A stretch of 11,400 nt of DNA from Porphyrobacter sp. UBA7686 (GCA_002482865.1 DLGU01000011.1:6967-18366), one strand, 5' to 3'; counted from the first letter of the stretch, positions 1 to 6,863 are shown. Notes: generated by a model not told the origin, from the letters alone. Numbers and translations are program-made.

Positions 1-413
1 ATGTTGGGCAGTTCGCGCTCTAGCGCCTCGCGGGTGGCCAACATTCTTGTGGAACTGACAACCAGCGTATCGACTTCGGCCTCGCTCATGTCCGGGGCCT
101 TGAGACGGCCCGCGCGGTCGGTCCAATAGGCGGGCATGGCCGCTGTGATGCCCGATACCTCTTCCGGCAACTCACTTGCGGGAAGCACATCTTTTGCAGC
201 GGCGGCGGCGGTCATCAACCCACGGCACTTCCATGCCTCCTCCACCTGCGCTCGGGCGGCAGCAATGGTTTCACTACCGGCTTCGCCAAGGCTTGCATCT
301 GTGCTGGGAGCCGCTGGGTCGATCAGGGCTGCATTGCCCTCTGTTCCCGCCTCATCAACGCCGCCGCAAGCTGAAAGTCCGGCGAGCAGGATCGTCATCG
401 TCAAAAGCCGCAT
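1..413 (-). CDS. Putative lipoprotein, C-terminus beyond window edge
   Basis: The minus-strand frame is open from an ATG at 413 to the window edge, giving 137 residues without a stop. The protein begins MRLLTMTILLAGLSAC, a short lipoprotein signal peptide with lipobox LSAC and the cysteine to be acylated at residue 16. An acidic, Ala/Ser-rich linker follows, then a region with EEAWKCRG (about residues 58-65) and a helical stretch including MPAYWTDRAGRL (about 93-104). A better-spaced start decides between two in-frame ATGs: AGAGGAG lies six bases before the ATG at 413 but directly abuts the one at 419. I do not recognise a family. It should be a lipid-anchored envelope protein. It is in the same orientation as engB but 217 bp downstream, with a hairpin between, so it is probably a separate transcript. 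Function unknown. Confidence 0.75.
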   Translation of the reverse strand, partial: MRLLTMTILLAGLSACGGVDEAGTEGNAALIDPAAPSTDASLGEAGSETIAAARAQVEEAWKCRGLMTAAAAAKDVLPASELPEEVSGITAAMPAYWTDRAGRLKAPDMSEAEVDTLVVSSTRMLATREALERELPN

Positions 414-548
414 CGTCATCTCCTCTGACCCACAAGACAGGAAATGATCGCGAAAGCGGACAGGGCGTGCCGGAAAAAATCTGAAACGGGCACTTTGGCG
501 CGCGCGGCAAACTGCGTCCGGGAAGATGGGGAGGCAAAGACGCATCAA

Positions 549-569
549 GCCGCCGTCATAAGCGGCGGC
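549..569 (-). terminator. GC hairpin downstream of engB, possible weak terminator
   Basis: GCCGCCG (549-555) and CGGCGGC (563-569) form a perfect 7-bp stem with a 7-base loop. It lies about 60 bases past the engB stop codon on the minus strand. The bases after the stem on that strand are TTGATGCG, so there is no real T-tract. It could mark the 3' end of the rpmH-engB transcript by stabilisation or Rho-dependent stop, but it is not a convincing intrinsic terminator. Confidence 0.35.
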
Positions 570-630
570 GGGGCACGATCCTGAATGCTGTATGCCGGCT
601 TCAGATATCCTGCCGCCGAACGCGGATGCT

Positions 631-1311
631 CTACCCCGCCCACCCCTCGCCCAGCGCGTCGGCCACCACGGCCGCTCTCAGCGCAGCGATGCCCATGCCT
701 TTTTCGCTGCTGGTGAGGTGGAGCTCGGGATAGGCGGCCACGTGCTTGCGGATCTCGGCGGCGGTCGCTTCGGCGACCTTGTCCAAATCGCTCGCCTTGA
801 TCTTGTCGGTCTTGGTGAGGACCACGCGGTAGCCCACGGCCGCCTCGTCGAGCATCTTCATCATCACGCGGTCGACCTCCTTGATGCCGTGGCGGCTATC
901 GACCAGCACCAGCGTGCGGGCCAGCACCGCGCGGCCGCGCAGGTAGGAGTTCACCAGCGCCTTCCACTTGTCGACCACCTTCACCGGCGCCTTGGCAAAG
1001 CCGTATCCGGGCATGTCGACCAGCCGGAACAGTGGCAGCGCGCCCTCTTCCTCGGGCCTGCCGACATCGAAGAAGTTCAATTCCTGCGTCCGCCCCGGCG
1101 TCACCGAAGCGCGGGCGATGGCCTTGCGCCCGGTCAGCGCGTTCAGCAGCGAGGATTTGCCCACGTTCGACCGGCCGCAGAACGCAATTTCCGGCACCTC
1201 CGCATCGGGCAGGAATTGCAGCTGCGGCGCAGAGCGCAGGAAATCGACCGGCCCTGAAAAGAGCCTGGATGCCGCTTCCTCGCGGGCGATGTAATCTTCC
1301 TCGTCGGTCAC
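631..1311 (-). CDS. engB: Ribosome biogenesis GTP-binding protein EngB (YihA/YsxC)
   Basis: A 226-residue TRAFAC-class GTPase of the EngB family, which in studied bacteria is needed for late assembly of the 50S ribosomal subunit. All GTP motifs are visible: G1 GRSNVGKS (46-53), the switch I segment TPGRTQ (71-76), G3 DMPG (99-102) followed by the family signature YGFA, G4 TKTD (166-169) and G5 TSSEKG (200-205). Length matches the family. The start is GTG at 1311, four bases after the yidC stop codon (TAG, 1318-1316), so the two genes are almost certainly translated from one mRNA. A purine run, GGATAGGG, just upstream overlaps the end of yidC and can serve as ribosome binding site. The yidC-engB order is common in alphaproteobacteria. 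No key residue is missing. Confidence 0.97.
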   Translation of the reverse strand: MTDEEDYIAREEAASRLFSGPVDFLRSAPQLQFLPDAEVPEIAFCGRSNVGKSSLLNALTGRKAIARASVTPGRTQELNFFDVGRPEEEGALPLFRLVDMPGYGFAKAPVKVVDKWKALVNSYLRGRAVLARTLVLVDSRHGIKEVDRVMMKMLDEAAVGYRVVLTKTDKIKASDLDKVAEATAAEIRKHVAAYPELHLTSSEKGMGIAALRAAVVADALGEGWAG

Positions 1312-1315
1312 AGCC

Positions 1316-3073
1316 CTATCCCGCGTCCTTCTTGTCCGCCGCCGCGGTCGCCGCCTTCAGCTGCGGGTGCTTGGAGTAGAGGTAACTCTGTTGCGCCAGT
1401 GTCAGCACGTTCGAGGTCACCCAGTACAGCAGCAGACCTGCGGCGAACGGGGCCATCACGAACATCAGGATCCACGGCATGATCGCGAACAGCTGTTGCT
1501 GCACGGGGTCCATCGCCGCCGGGTTGAGCTTGAAGGTCAGGTACATGGTGATGCCCAGCAGCACCGCCAACGGCCCGATCGCCAGGAAGCCCATCGGGAC
1601 TTCGTAGGGCAGCATCCCGAACAGGTTGAGGATGTGCGCCGGATCGGGCGCGGACAGATCCTTGATCCACAGGAAGAACGGCTCGTGCCGCATCTCAATC
1701 GAGAGGACGAGCACCTTGTAGAGCGCAAAGAAGATCGGGATCTGGATGACAAGCGGCAGACACCCGGCCAGCGGGTTCACCTTCTCGTCCTTGTAGAGCT
1801 TCATGATCTCTTGCTGCTGACGCTGCTTGTCGTCCTTGAAGCGCTCCTGGATGTCTTTCATCCGGGGCTGCACGGCCTTCATCTGCGCCATGCTGGAGAA
1901 CTGCTTCTGCGCCACCGGGAACATCAGCCCGCGGATGATGACCGTGAGCAGAATAATCGCCACGCCGAAATTGCCGACCAGCCCGTTGAGCGTGCGCAGC
2001 AGCCACAGGATCGGCTTTTCGACGATCTCGAACCAGCCCCAGCTAATCGCCTTGCCAAAATAGGTGATGCCGCCATCTTCGTACTTGTCGAGGATCTGGC
2101 TGTCCTTGGCCCCCGCATAGAGGCGCGTTGCCTGCGTCAGGCTGCCGCCTGCCGGCACTGTGGTTGCGCCGTAGAGCAGATCGGTGCGGAACAGCTGGCT
2201 GCCGAGCGAGCGGAAACCGGCATCATCGACCGTCACATTGCCCTTGCCATCGCCCGGAACCAGGGCAGCGAGCCAGTACTGATCGGTAAAGCCGAGCCAG
2301 TCGGGCGCGCCTTCGGGCTTCTCGCCGCCCAGTTCGGCCAGCTCGTCATAGGAATGCGGGTCCCACAGCGTATCGCCAAACACGCCGACGGGGCCGGAGT
2401 GCGACACATACTGGTCGATCGTCGCATTGGTGCTGGTGCGCTTGATCAGCGCGAAGGGCTGGACGACGGCGGCTGCCGCACCGGCGTTGGTCACGCTTTG
2501 GGTGGCGGCGATCATGTAGTCCTTGTCGATCGCGAATTGGATTCGATAGGTGATCCCGTTCGCATCGGTGCGGGTCAGGGTGACCGGCGTGGTCGGGGTC
2601 AGCTTGGTGCCGTCCGCCTGCCACAGCAGGTTCGAAGGCTGACGCGCGCCGCCGCTCACAAAGCCGAACTCGGCGAAATACTGCCCCGGCGTGCCTTCGG
2701 GAGCGAACAGGCGGACGGGGCCGGAATCCTTCTTCACCGTCTCGCGGTAATCCTTGAGCACGATGTCATCGATCCGCGCGCCGACGAGATTGATCGAACC
2801 CGCAAGGCGCGGCGTGTCGATCGCGACGCGATTGGGGCTGGCGAGCGCTGCCGCAAGGTTGACCTTGCGCGCCGCTGCGGCATCCGCGCCCAGGCTACCT
2901 GCGCCTGCCACGGTGCTCGTCTGAGCGGCGGTGGCGGCAGTCGGCGTGGGCTTGGCCGGATCGACCTGAGCCGAAAGCGCGGCCTCGGGATAGAAGTAGC
3001 GCATCCCCACGTCCCACCCGAGAATGAGCAGGCCCGAAAGCACGACAGCGAGCAGAAGATTGCGATTGTCCAA
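1316..3073 (-). CDS. yidC: Membrane protein insertase YidC
   Basis: A 585-residue YidC/Oxa1/Alb3-family inner-membrane insertase that places Sec-dependent and Sec-independent proteins in the membrane. Residues 1-25 (MDNRNLLLAVVLSG...) form the first membrane helix. A long periplasmic domain of about 320 residues, typical of Gram-negative YidC, follows. The conserved insertase core begins near residue 370 with VIIRG; Arg381 matches the positively charged residue of the hydrophilic groove (E. coli Arg366). Then come the cytoplasmic coiled region with KDDKQRQQQEIMKLYK, the helix KVNPLAGCLPLVIQIPIF, two more hydrophobic segments, and the last helix ending LLLYWVTSNVLTLAQQ. A basic tail, KHPQLKAATAAADKKDAG, is suitable for ribosome contact. 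The start is TTG at 3073; no in-frame ATG fits and the N-terminus is canonical. The upstream ribosome binding site is weak (CGGGG). It lies 82 bp after yidD and 4 bp before engB. Confidence 0.97.
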   Translation of the reverse strand: MDNRNLLLAVVLSGLLILGWDVGMRYFYPEAALSAQVDPAKPTPTAATAAQTSTVAGAGSLGADAAAARKVNLAAALASPNRVAIDTPRLAGSINLVGARIDDIVLKDYRETVKKDSGPVRLFAPEGTPGQYFAEFGFVSGGARQPSNLLWQADGTKLTPTTPVTLTRTDANGITYRIQFAIDKDYMIAATQSVTNAGAAAAVVQPFALIKRTSTNATIDQYVSHSGPVGVFGDTLWDPHSYDELAELGGEKPEGAPDWLGFTDQYWLAALVPGDGKGNVTVDDAGFRSLGSQLFRTDLLYGATTVPAGGSLTQATRLYAGAKDSQILDKYEDGGITYFGKAISWGWFEIVEKPILWLLRTLNGLVGNFGVAIILLTVIIRGLMFPVAQKQFSSMAQMKAVQPRMKDIQERFKDDKQRQQQEIMKLYKDEKVNPLAGCLPLVIQIPIFFALYKVLVLSIEMRHEPFFLWIKDLSAPDPAHILNLFGMLPYEVPMGFLAIGPLAVLLGITMYLTFKLNPAAMDPVQQQLFAIMPWILMFVMAPFAAGLLLYWVTSNVLTLAQQSYLYSKHPQLKAATAAADKKDAG

Positions 3074-3124
3074 GTGTAAGCCCCGAGAGTGTGCGACGAC
3101 AGGTGTATTATGGGGTTAAGGCGG

Positions 3125-3168
3125 TCCCGTTTCCAGACCCCACGGAATTTGCCCCTTAAGGAACGGGA
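3125..3168 (-). other. Imperfect hairpin spanning the yidD stop codon
   Basis: TCCCGTT (3125-3131) is the reverse complement of AACGGGA (3162-3168). With one bulged base the pairing extends by two more G-C pairs. The structure covers the yidD stop codon and the start of the 82-base gap before yidC. No T-tract follows, so it would be an RNA-stability or translation-modulating element if anything. It may also be chance in GC-rich DNA. Confidence 0.2.
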
Positions 3169-3365
3169 TCGTGCCCGTGTCCGCCCCAAGGGTGGCAGCG
3201 CATTAGCCGCTTAAATGCCATCCATCCACCCTTGAGCGCACCATACTTGCCAATCGCTTCGATGGCGTATTGGCTGCACGAGGGCGAGTAACGACAGGTG
3301 GGTGGCAAAATGCGCGAAGGGCCAAGCTGCCAGCCGCGCGCGATCAGGATGAGGACCTGCTTCAT
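3156..3365 (-). CDS. yidD: Membrane protein insertion efficiency factor YidD
   Basis: A 69-residue protein of the YidD family (old names DUF37 and HaDUF). In E. coli YidD is a peripheral inner-membrane protein that helps YidC-dependent insertion. The family signature is complete: a basic, amphipathic N-terminus (KQVLILIARGWQLGPSR), then CRYSPSCSQYAIEAI (24-38, with Cys24 and Cys30), GALKGGW (42-48) and RCHPWGGHGHDP (56-67). Length fits the shorter alphaproteobacterial members. Its ATG at 3365 overlaps the rnpA stop in an ATGA arrangement (3365-3362), which points to translational coupling with rnpA. It lies between rnpA and yidC, the standard position, and its product probably works with the YidC made from the same transcript. 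Confidence 0.96.
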   Translation of the reverse strand: MKQVLILIARGWQLGPSRILPPTCRYSPSCSQYAIEAIGKYGALKGGWMAFKRLMRCHPWGGHGHDPVP

Positions 3366-3748
3366 TTGCGCCCTCCGCCGCGGTTACCTTTGCGCGGACG
3401 CCGCCCGCCCGAAGGATCCCCCCGCCCTTCGCGCGCCCGTCCCAGCGCCTTGGCGAGCTCCTCGGCCATCAGGTGAAAGTCCCGCTCCACCCCGCCTGCC
3501 CGGCCAATCAGCACATGATCGTGATCCGGCAATCCCTGCGTCGGCAGCGCCGCGCGCAGCAATTCGCGGAAGCGCCGCTTCATGCGGTTGCGCACCACGG
3601 CGTTGCCAATCTTCTTGGTGACGGTGATTCCGAAGCGGATGCCTTGCCCGTCATTCGGGCGGGTCAGCAGCACAAACCCCGCCCGCGCATTGCGGGTGCC
3701 GGAATTGGCGGCCAAAAAGTCCGCGCGCTTCGTAAGGACGGAGATCAT
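3362..3748 (-). CDS. rnpA: Ribonuclease P protein component
   Basis: The 128-residue basic protein subunit of RNase P, which binds the catalytic RNA and precursor-tRNA leader and supports 5' maturation of tRNAs. The fold's hallmarks are visible: an N-terminal strand and aromatic region (LTKRADFLAANSG), the GFVLL strand, RFGITVTKKIGNAVVRNR (about 38-55) and the RNR-motif helix RMKRRFRELLR (about 55-65), followed by DHDHVLIGR. About 25 residues at the C-terminus form an Arg/Gly/Pro-rich tail (REGRGDPSGGRRPRKGNR) beyond the usual domain. It may add RNA binding or be a by-product of the overlap with yidD, whose ribosome binding site lies in this stretch. The start is ATG at 3748. The gene follows rpmH after a 160-bp hairpin-rich gap and overlaps yidD by 4 bp. 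Confidence 0.96.
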   Translation of the reverse strand: MISVLTKRADFLAANSGTRNARAGFVLLTRPNDGQGIRFGITVTKKIGNAVVRNRMKRRFRELLRAALPTQGLPDHDHVLIGRAGGVERDFHLMAEELAKALGRAREGRGDPSGGRRPRKGNRGGGRK

Positions 3749-3801
3749 GCTTTCGCCGATAGCGCAAACGGGCTTCGAACGGCAGATGCAGCAAACGTCA
3801 A

Positions 3802-3822
3802 CGGGCTCCCAATGGGAGCCCG
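3802..3822 (-). other. Perfect 9-bp hairpin upstream of rnpA
   Basis: CGGGCTCCC (3802-3810) pairs perfectly with GGGAGCCCG (3814-3822) across a 3-base loop. On the rnpA sense strand it is followed by TTGACGTTTGC, so it lacks a T-tract and is not a normal intrinsic terminator. It sits 54 bases before the rnpA ATG in the rpmH-rnpA spacer. It is likely an RNA structure for processing or stability. Confidence 0.55.
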
Positions 3823-3849
3823 CAAGGCCGACTGGCCGCCCGCAGCGAC

Positions 3850-3901
3850 GCGATCTTCAGATCGCATGAGCGAGGAAGTCGCACCCGCGGAGGCGGGTGC
3901 G
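3850..3901 (-). other. Two further hairpins directly 3' of rpmH
   Basis: Two perfect inverted repeats lie just after the rpmH stop codon. The first to be transcribed is at 3880-3901: CGCACCCGC pairs with GCGGGTGCG over the loop GGAG (9 bp). The second is at 3850-3865: GCGATC pairs with GATCGC over TTCA (6 bp). On the sense strand, UUUUU precedes the first hairpin rather than following it, so neither is a standard terminator. A 3'-end-stabilising or RNase-processing role for the rpmH message is plausible. Confidence 0.5.
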
Positions 3902-3908
3902 TCAAAAA

Positions 3909-4043
3909 TTAAGCGCAGAGCTTCTTGCGGCCGCGGTTGCGGCGGGCGCGGAGCACCTTGCGGCCACCTGGAGTCGCCTTGCGTGCGAAGAAACCGTGGC
4001 GACGGGCGCGCACGAGATTGCTGGGTTGGAACGTCCGCTTCAT
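3909..4043 (-). CDS. rpmH: 50S ribosomal protein L34
   Basis: A 44-residue, highly basic ribosomal protein bL34 of the large subunit. The sequence starts [20 protein letters not shown] and continues through [11 protein letters not shown] to a tail [13 protein letters not shown], matching the L34 pattern (KRTFQPS, RRHGFxxR, GRxVLxxRRxKGRxxL) over its full length. The ATG at 4043 is preceded by GAGGATGAT, a good ribosome binding site. The stop is TAA at 3911-3909. It is the first gene of the rpmH-rnpA-yidD-yidC-engB block. A probable promoter lies about 95 bases upstream in the end of the neighbouring gene, and the leader between is structured. dnaA, the usual divergent neighbour in many bacteria, is not here, as is common in alphaproteobacteria. 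Confidence 0.97.
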   Translation of the reverse strand: MKRTFQPSNLVRARRHGFFARKATPGGRKVLRARRNRGRKKLCA

Positions 4044-4065
4044 ATCATCCTCGAAAAAGCTACCG

Positions 4066-4117
4066 GCAGGTCAGTCCCGGGGTTTCCCCCACGCGCCCAC
4101 CGTGGCCGCAGACCTGC
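4066..4117 (-). promoter_or_regulatory. Structured 5' leader of the rpmH operon
   Basis: GCAGGTC (4066-4072) and GACCTGC (4111-4117) are perfect inverted repeats in the leader between the presumed promoter and the rpmH ATG. They enclose a small GGGG-TTT-CCCC hairpin (4079-4089). Together these could form a multi-branch leader ending about 22 bases before the rpmH start. The repeats are directly visible; a regulatory function such as ribosomal-protein feedback or growth control is only inferred. Confidence 0.35.
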
Positions 4118-4137
4118 GACCTCGAAACAGACCGGCG

Positions 4138-4166
4138 CCGTTATGGGAAAGCCGGAACCGAGTCAA
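4138..4166 (-). promoter_or_regulatory. Candidate sigma-70-type promoter for rpmH operon
   Basis: On the minus strand TTGACT (4166-4161) matches the -35 consensus in five of six bases. It is separated by exactly 17 bases from TAACGG (4143-4138), a poor -10 that keeps only the first two consensus bases. It would start transcription roughly 90 bases before rpmH. The -10 overlaps the TAA stop codon (4143-4141) of the gene upstream. The strong -35, good spacing and fitting position support it; the weak -10 limits confidence. Confidence 0.4.
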
Positions 4167-5154
4167 GCAAACCCGTACTCAGATTGGCGCCCCGATCCGC
4201 ATAGGCGAGCCGGGGTGCGGCAGGGGCCAACCCCACCCGCAGCATCACGGGCGAGCGTAGCGCCGCCAGCAACGCCCCGCCTGAACGGGCGACAGCGAGG
4301 CGCAGCGCGCCCTCCAGAGGCGCATCGAGCACGCGGGTAGCGGGGCTGCGGGCCGCAGGCGCGATCCAGCGCGCCATGTCCTCGCCCTGCAACCACAGCG
4401 CGCCCGCGTGCGGCACCGAATTGGTCATAGAATAGAAGGCGCGGGCTTCGTCTGCGGTCATGCCCATCTCGGCATAGTAATCGAGATAGAGCCGATTTTC
4501 CGGCGCATCGGGGGCAAAGTCGGCAGGCTCACGCCCGCGCTCGTCACGCCAGGAATGCACCGCGAACAGCGCACCCGGGTCCATCGTGCGGCGGGTGCCG
4601 GCGAGGAACAGTTCGACCGCGCCCGACCGGGCCGAGCCACCTGCCGGGACGTGAGTCGCAAGACCCGCCGCTCGGATCGCCCGGCCAAGGCGCAGGTTCG
4701 CCAGATCGTGGTTGGTGCCGGGCGCATCGGCGAATTCGATCACTTCAAGGCCCGGATAGGCCGCCAGCATCGCCGCGAAGGCCTGCGGGCTGGCCGCATC
4801 GGTCGATGCGACGAGCGCGGCACGGGTGCCATCGATCACACGGAACGGGCCGAAGCGCGCGATCCCGGCGTTGTGGGCCGGGAGGCGCGGGGCGCTGGCG
4901 ATAAAGCGGGTTGGCTCGTGGTGGACGGTCTCCGTCATGGTGAGACCACCTGCGCGCAGGCTGCTTGTGGAGACCTCGGCCAGTGCGGCAGGAGCAGGAC
5001 TTTCATCCACCCGCACCCATTGCTGGGTCGCTGGGTTCCATTCCTCGACCCAGGTGATCCGCTCCACCACCCGCGCGCCGGATTGCGCCCACGCCGCTCC
5101 GCCGGGGAGCAGCAGCGCGAAGGCGGCAAGCAGAAGAGCTAGGGCACGGTTCAC
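4141..5154 (-). CDS. Secreted ClpP/crotonase-fold-like protein (COG3904-like)
   Basis: A protein of 337 residues from the GTG at 5154. That start is chosen because AAGG precedes it and it yields a clean signal peptide, MNRALALLLAAFALLLPGG...AWA, with cleavage near residue 23. A TTG at 5193 would add 13 polar residues and has no ribosome binding site. The middle resembles exported ClpP-like proteins: a strand-helix repeat; PGLEVIEFADAPG (134-146) where relatives have a Ser-Pro-Gly-Gly turn; LGRAIRAAGLATHV (156-169); then SARSGAVELFLAGTRR (174-189) and PGALFAVHSW (193-202); and a helical end with YYAEMGMTADEA. Ser177 and His200 sit where a serine-peptidase dyad could be. The fold assignment comes from pattern recognition. 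Activity is uncertain because the turn motif is changed to APGT. It is probably periplasmic. The gene is monocistronic or reads into rpmH, and is divergent from comM. Confidence 0.8.
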   Translation of the reverse strand: MNRALALLLAAFALLLPGGAAWAQSGARVVERITWVEEWNPATQQWVRVDESPAPAALAEVSTSSLRAGGLTMTETVHHEPTRFIASAPRLPAHNAGIARFGPFRVIDGTRAALVASTDAASPQAFAAMLAAYPGLEVIEFADAPGTNHDLANLRLGRAIRAAGLATHVPAGGSARSGAVELFLAGTRRTMDPGALFAVHSWRDERGREPADFAPDAPENRLYLDYYAEMGMTADEARAFYSMTNSVPHAGALWLQGEDMARWIAPAARSPATRVLDAPLEGALRLAVARSGGALLAALRSPVMLRVGLAPAAPRLAYADRGANLSTGLLDSVPAFP

Positions 5155-5280
5155 GCCGCCCTTGTCACCCCGCGCCGCCTGCCAATTCGCCAAGATTTAT
5201 GCTTTAAAAATGCCTTAGCATTCGTGCGGAGGGGCACGGTTGAATCGCGTTAGGAAACGCGCGGCCGATCCGCGAAGCGC

Positions 5281-5309
5281 TCGACAAGCGACTGCAAAAC
5301 CTGCACAAT
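5281..5309 (+). promoter_or_regulatory. Candidate promoter of comM
   Basis: TCGACA (5281-5286) and CACAAT (5304-5309) are separated by 17 bases, matching the -35 and -10 consensus at five of six and four of six positions. Transcription would start near 5316, about 23 bases before the comM ATG, leaving room for the GGATAGGGG ribosome binding site. A 6-bp hairpin, CGCGTT-AGGA-AACGCG (5246-5261), lies just upstream. Confidence 0.45.
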
Positions 5310-5338
5310 CCTGCCGCAAGGGCGGATAGGGGTCGCAA

Positions 5339-6829
5339 ATGGTCGCGCTGGTCAGGACGGTTGCCTACCTCGGGCTGGAGGCGCGCGAAGTGGAGGTGCA
5401 GTGCCACGTCGGCCCCGGTCTGCCGCGCTTCAACGTGGTCGGTCTGGCAGACAAGGCGGTCAGCGAAAGCCGCGAGCGGGTGCAGGCGGCCTTGTCGGCG
5501 ATGGGGCTGGCCATGCCGCCCAAACGGATCACGGTGAACCTCTCCCCCGCTGACCTGCCCAAAGACGGATCGCATTACGACCTCCCGATCGCGCTCGCCT
5601 TGCTCGCGGCGATGGGCGTGACCGATGCTGAGCAACTGGGTGACTGGATCGCGGTGGGCGAACTGGCGCTGGATGGCCGCGTGGTCGCCAGCCCCGGCGT
5701 ATTGATCGCCGCGCTCCATGCCAGCGAATCGGGCACGGGCCTGATCTGCCCTGCCGAGCAAGGGCCAGAGGCACGCTGGGCCAGCGGGGTGCCCGTGCTG
5801 GCCCCGCGCGATCTGATGAGCCTGTTGGGGCATCTCAAAGGCTCGCTCGTCCTGCCCGAACCCGCGCGCGGCGCTGTGGCCGAGGCGGTCAGCGGCAATG
5901 ATCTGAGGCAGGTGAAGGGGCAGGAAACCGCAAAGCGCGCCTTGGAAATCGCGGCGGCAGGCGGCCACAACCTGCTGATGGTCGGCCCGCCGGGATCGGG
6001 CAAGAGCCTGCTGGCGAGCTGCCTCCCCGGCATCCTCCCCGACCTCACGCCTGCCGAGGCGCTGGAGGTGTCGATGGTGCAATCGGTCGCAGGGACCTTG
6101 GAGGCCGGCCGTATCAGCCGCGCCCGCCCGTTCCGCGCGCCACACCATTCGGCCAGCATGGCGGCGCTGACCGGCGGCGGGCTGAAGGTGCGACCCGGTG
6201 AGGTCAGCCTCGCGCATCTTGGCGTGTTGTTCCTCGACGAATTGCCCGAATTCCAGCGCCCGGTGCTCGATTCGCTGCGCCAGCCGCTGGAGACCGGCCA
6301 GGTCGATGTCGCCCGCGCCAATGCCCATGTGACCTTCCCCGCGCGTGTGCAGCTGGTCGCCGCGATGAACCCGTGCCGCTGCGGATACGCGGGCGATCCG
6401 GCGAGGAACTGCAACAAGTACCCGCGCTGCATCGGCGATTATCAGGCGCGGTTGTCCGGCCCGCTGCTCGACCGGATCGATCTCCACGTCCATGTCGGTG
6501 CGGTCAGCGCGCTCGACATGGCGCTCCCGCCGCCTGCCGAGGGCAGCGCCGAGGTGGCAAACCGCGTCGCCGCCGCCCGCGCACGGCAAGTCGCGCGCGG
6601 GGTGCGCTCGAACGCCGAGCTGGAAGGCGAGCGGCTCGAACACTCCGCCACCCCTGATGAAGCGGGGCGCAAGCTGCTCTTGCAGGCCGCCGAGAAGCTG
6701 CGCCTTTCCGCGCGCGGTTACACCCGGATGCTGCGCGTCGCCCGCACCGTCGCCGATCTGGCCGGGGCCGAAACGGTTGGCCGCGTCCACATTGCCGAGG
6801 CGCTATCCTATCGGCTGATGACCGGTTAA
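5339..6829 (+). CDS. comM: ComM/YifB family Mg-chelatase-like AAA+ ATPase
   Basis: A 496-residue AAA+ protein of the ComM (YifB) family. In Vibrio cholerae ComM is a hexameric branch-migration helicase that speeds integration of transforming DNA; the family is broadly kept even in bacteria not known to be competent. The N-terminal Lon-protease-S16-like domain (about 1-170) carries HVGPGLPRFNVVGLADKAV and DLPKDGSHYDLPIALALL. Walker A is GPPGSGKS (216-223) and Walker B LFLDELPEF (297-305). A cysteine cluster, NPCRCG plus C358 and C364 (Cys346, 348, 358, 364), precedes the arginine-finger region LSGPLLDRIDLHV. The C-terminal domain ends with the typical RGYTRMLRVARTVADL. Length is normal. The ATG at 5339 has GGATAGGGG upstream. 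The next gene starts 48 bp later on the same strand, so the two may be co-transcribed. Confidence 0.96.
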   Translation: MVALVRTVAYLGLEAREVEVQCHVGPGLPRFNVVGLADKAVSESRERVQAALSAMGLAMPPKRITVNLSPADLPKDGSHYDLPIALALLAAMGVTDAEQLGDWIAVGELALDGRVVASPGVLIAALHASESGTGLICPAEQGPEARWASGVPVLAPRDLMSLLGHLKGSLVLPEPARGAVAEAVSGNDLRQVKGQETAKRALEIAAAGGHNLLMVGPPGSGKSLLASCLPGILPDLTPAEALEVSMVQSVAGTLEAGRISRARPFRAPHHSASMAALTGGGLKVRPGEVSLAHLGVLFLDELPEFQRPVLDSLRQPLETGQVDVARANAHVTFPARVQLVAAMNPCRCGYAGDPARNCNKYPRCIGDYQARLSGPLLDRIDLHVHVGAVSALDMALPPPAEGSAEVANRVAAARARQVARGVRSNAELEGERLEHSATPDEAGRKLLLQAAEKLRLSARGYTRMLRVARTVADLAGAETVGRVHIAEALSYRLMTG

Positions 6830-6863
6830 GGAGCGCTCCCGAGGCCGGCTCCCCCTCCCGGCC
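6830..6863. other. Palindrome and hairpin between comM and the TonB-like gene
   Basis: GGAGCGCTCC (6830-6839) is a perfect 10-bp palindrome starting right after the comM stop. GGCCGG (6843-6848) and CCGGCC (6858-6863) form a 6-bp stem with a 9-base loop. There is no T-tract, so termination is unlikely; the downstream gene probably stays in the comM transcript. Chance symmetry in GC-rich DNA cannot be excluded. Confidence 0.25.

Noticed and set aside
1367..3079. A 570-codon open frame on the plus strand opposite yidC
   Set aside because: Low-complexity, Arg/His/Gln-rich translation without motifs, antisense to canonical yidC.
3791..3801. TTGACG on the minus strand upstream of rnpA as a -35 box
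   Set aside because: No acceptable -10 sequence lies 16-18 bases downstream.
3880..3908. The hairpin next to a TTTTT run as an intrinsic terminator of rpmH
   Set aside because: On the transcribed strand the T-run comes before the stem, not after it, so the element has the wrong polarity.
3473..4204. A plus-strand open frame across rnpA, rpmH and the hairpin spacer
   Set aside because: It runs antisense to two unmistakable genes and has no recognisable domain or ribosome binding site.
5204..6790. A 528-codon open frame on the minus strand opposite comM
   Set aside because: It lies wholly antisense to a clearly recognised comM, its product is Arg/His/Gln-rich without family motifs, and such shadow frames are normal at this GC content.
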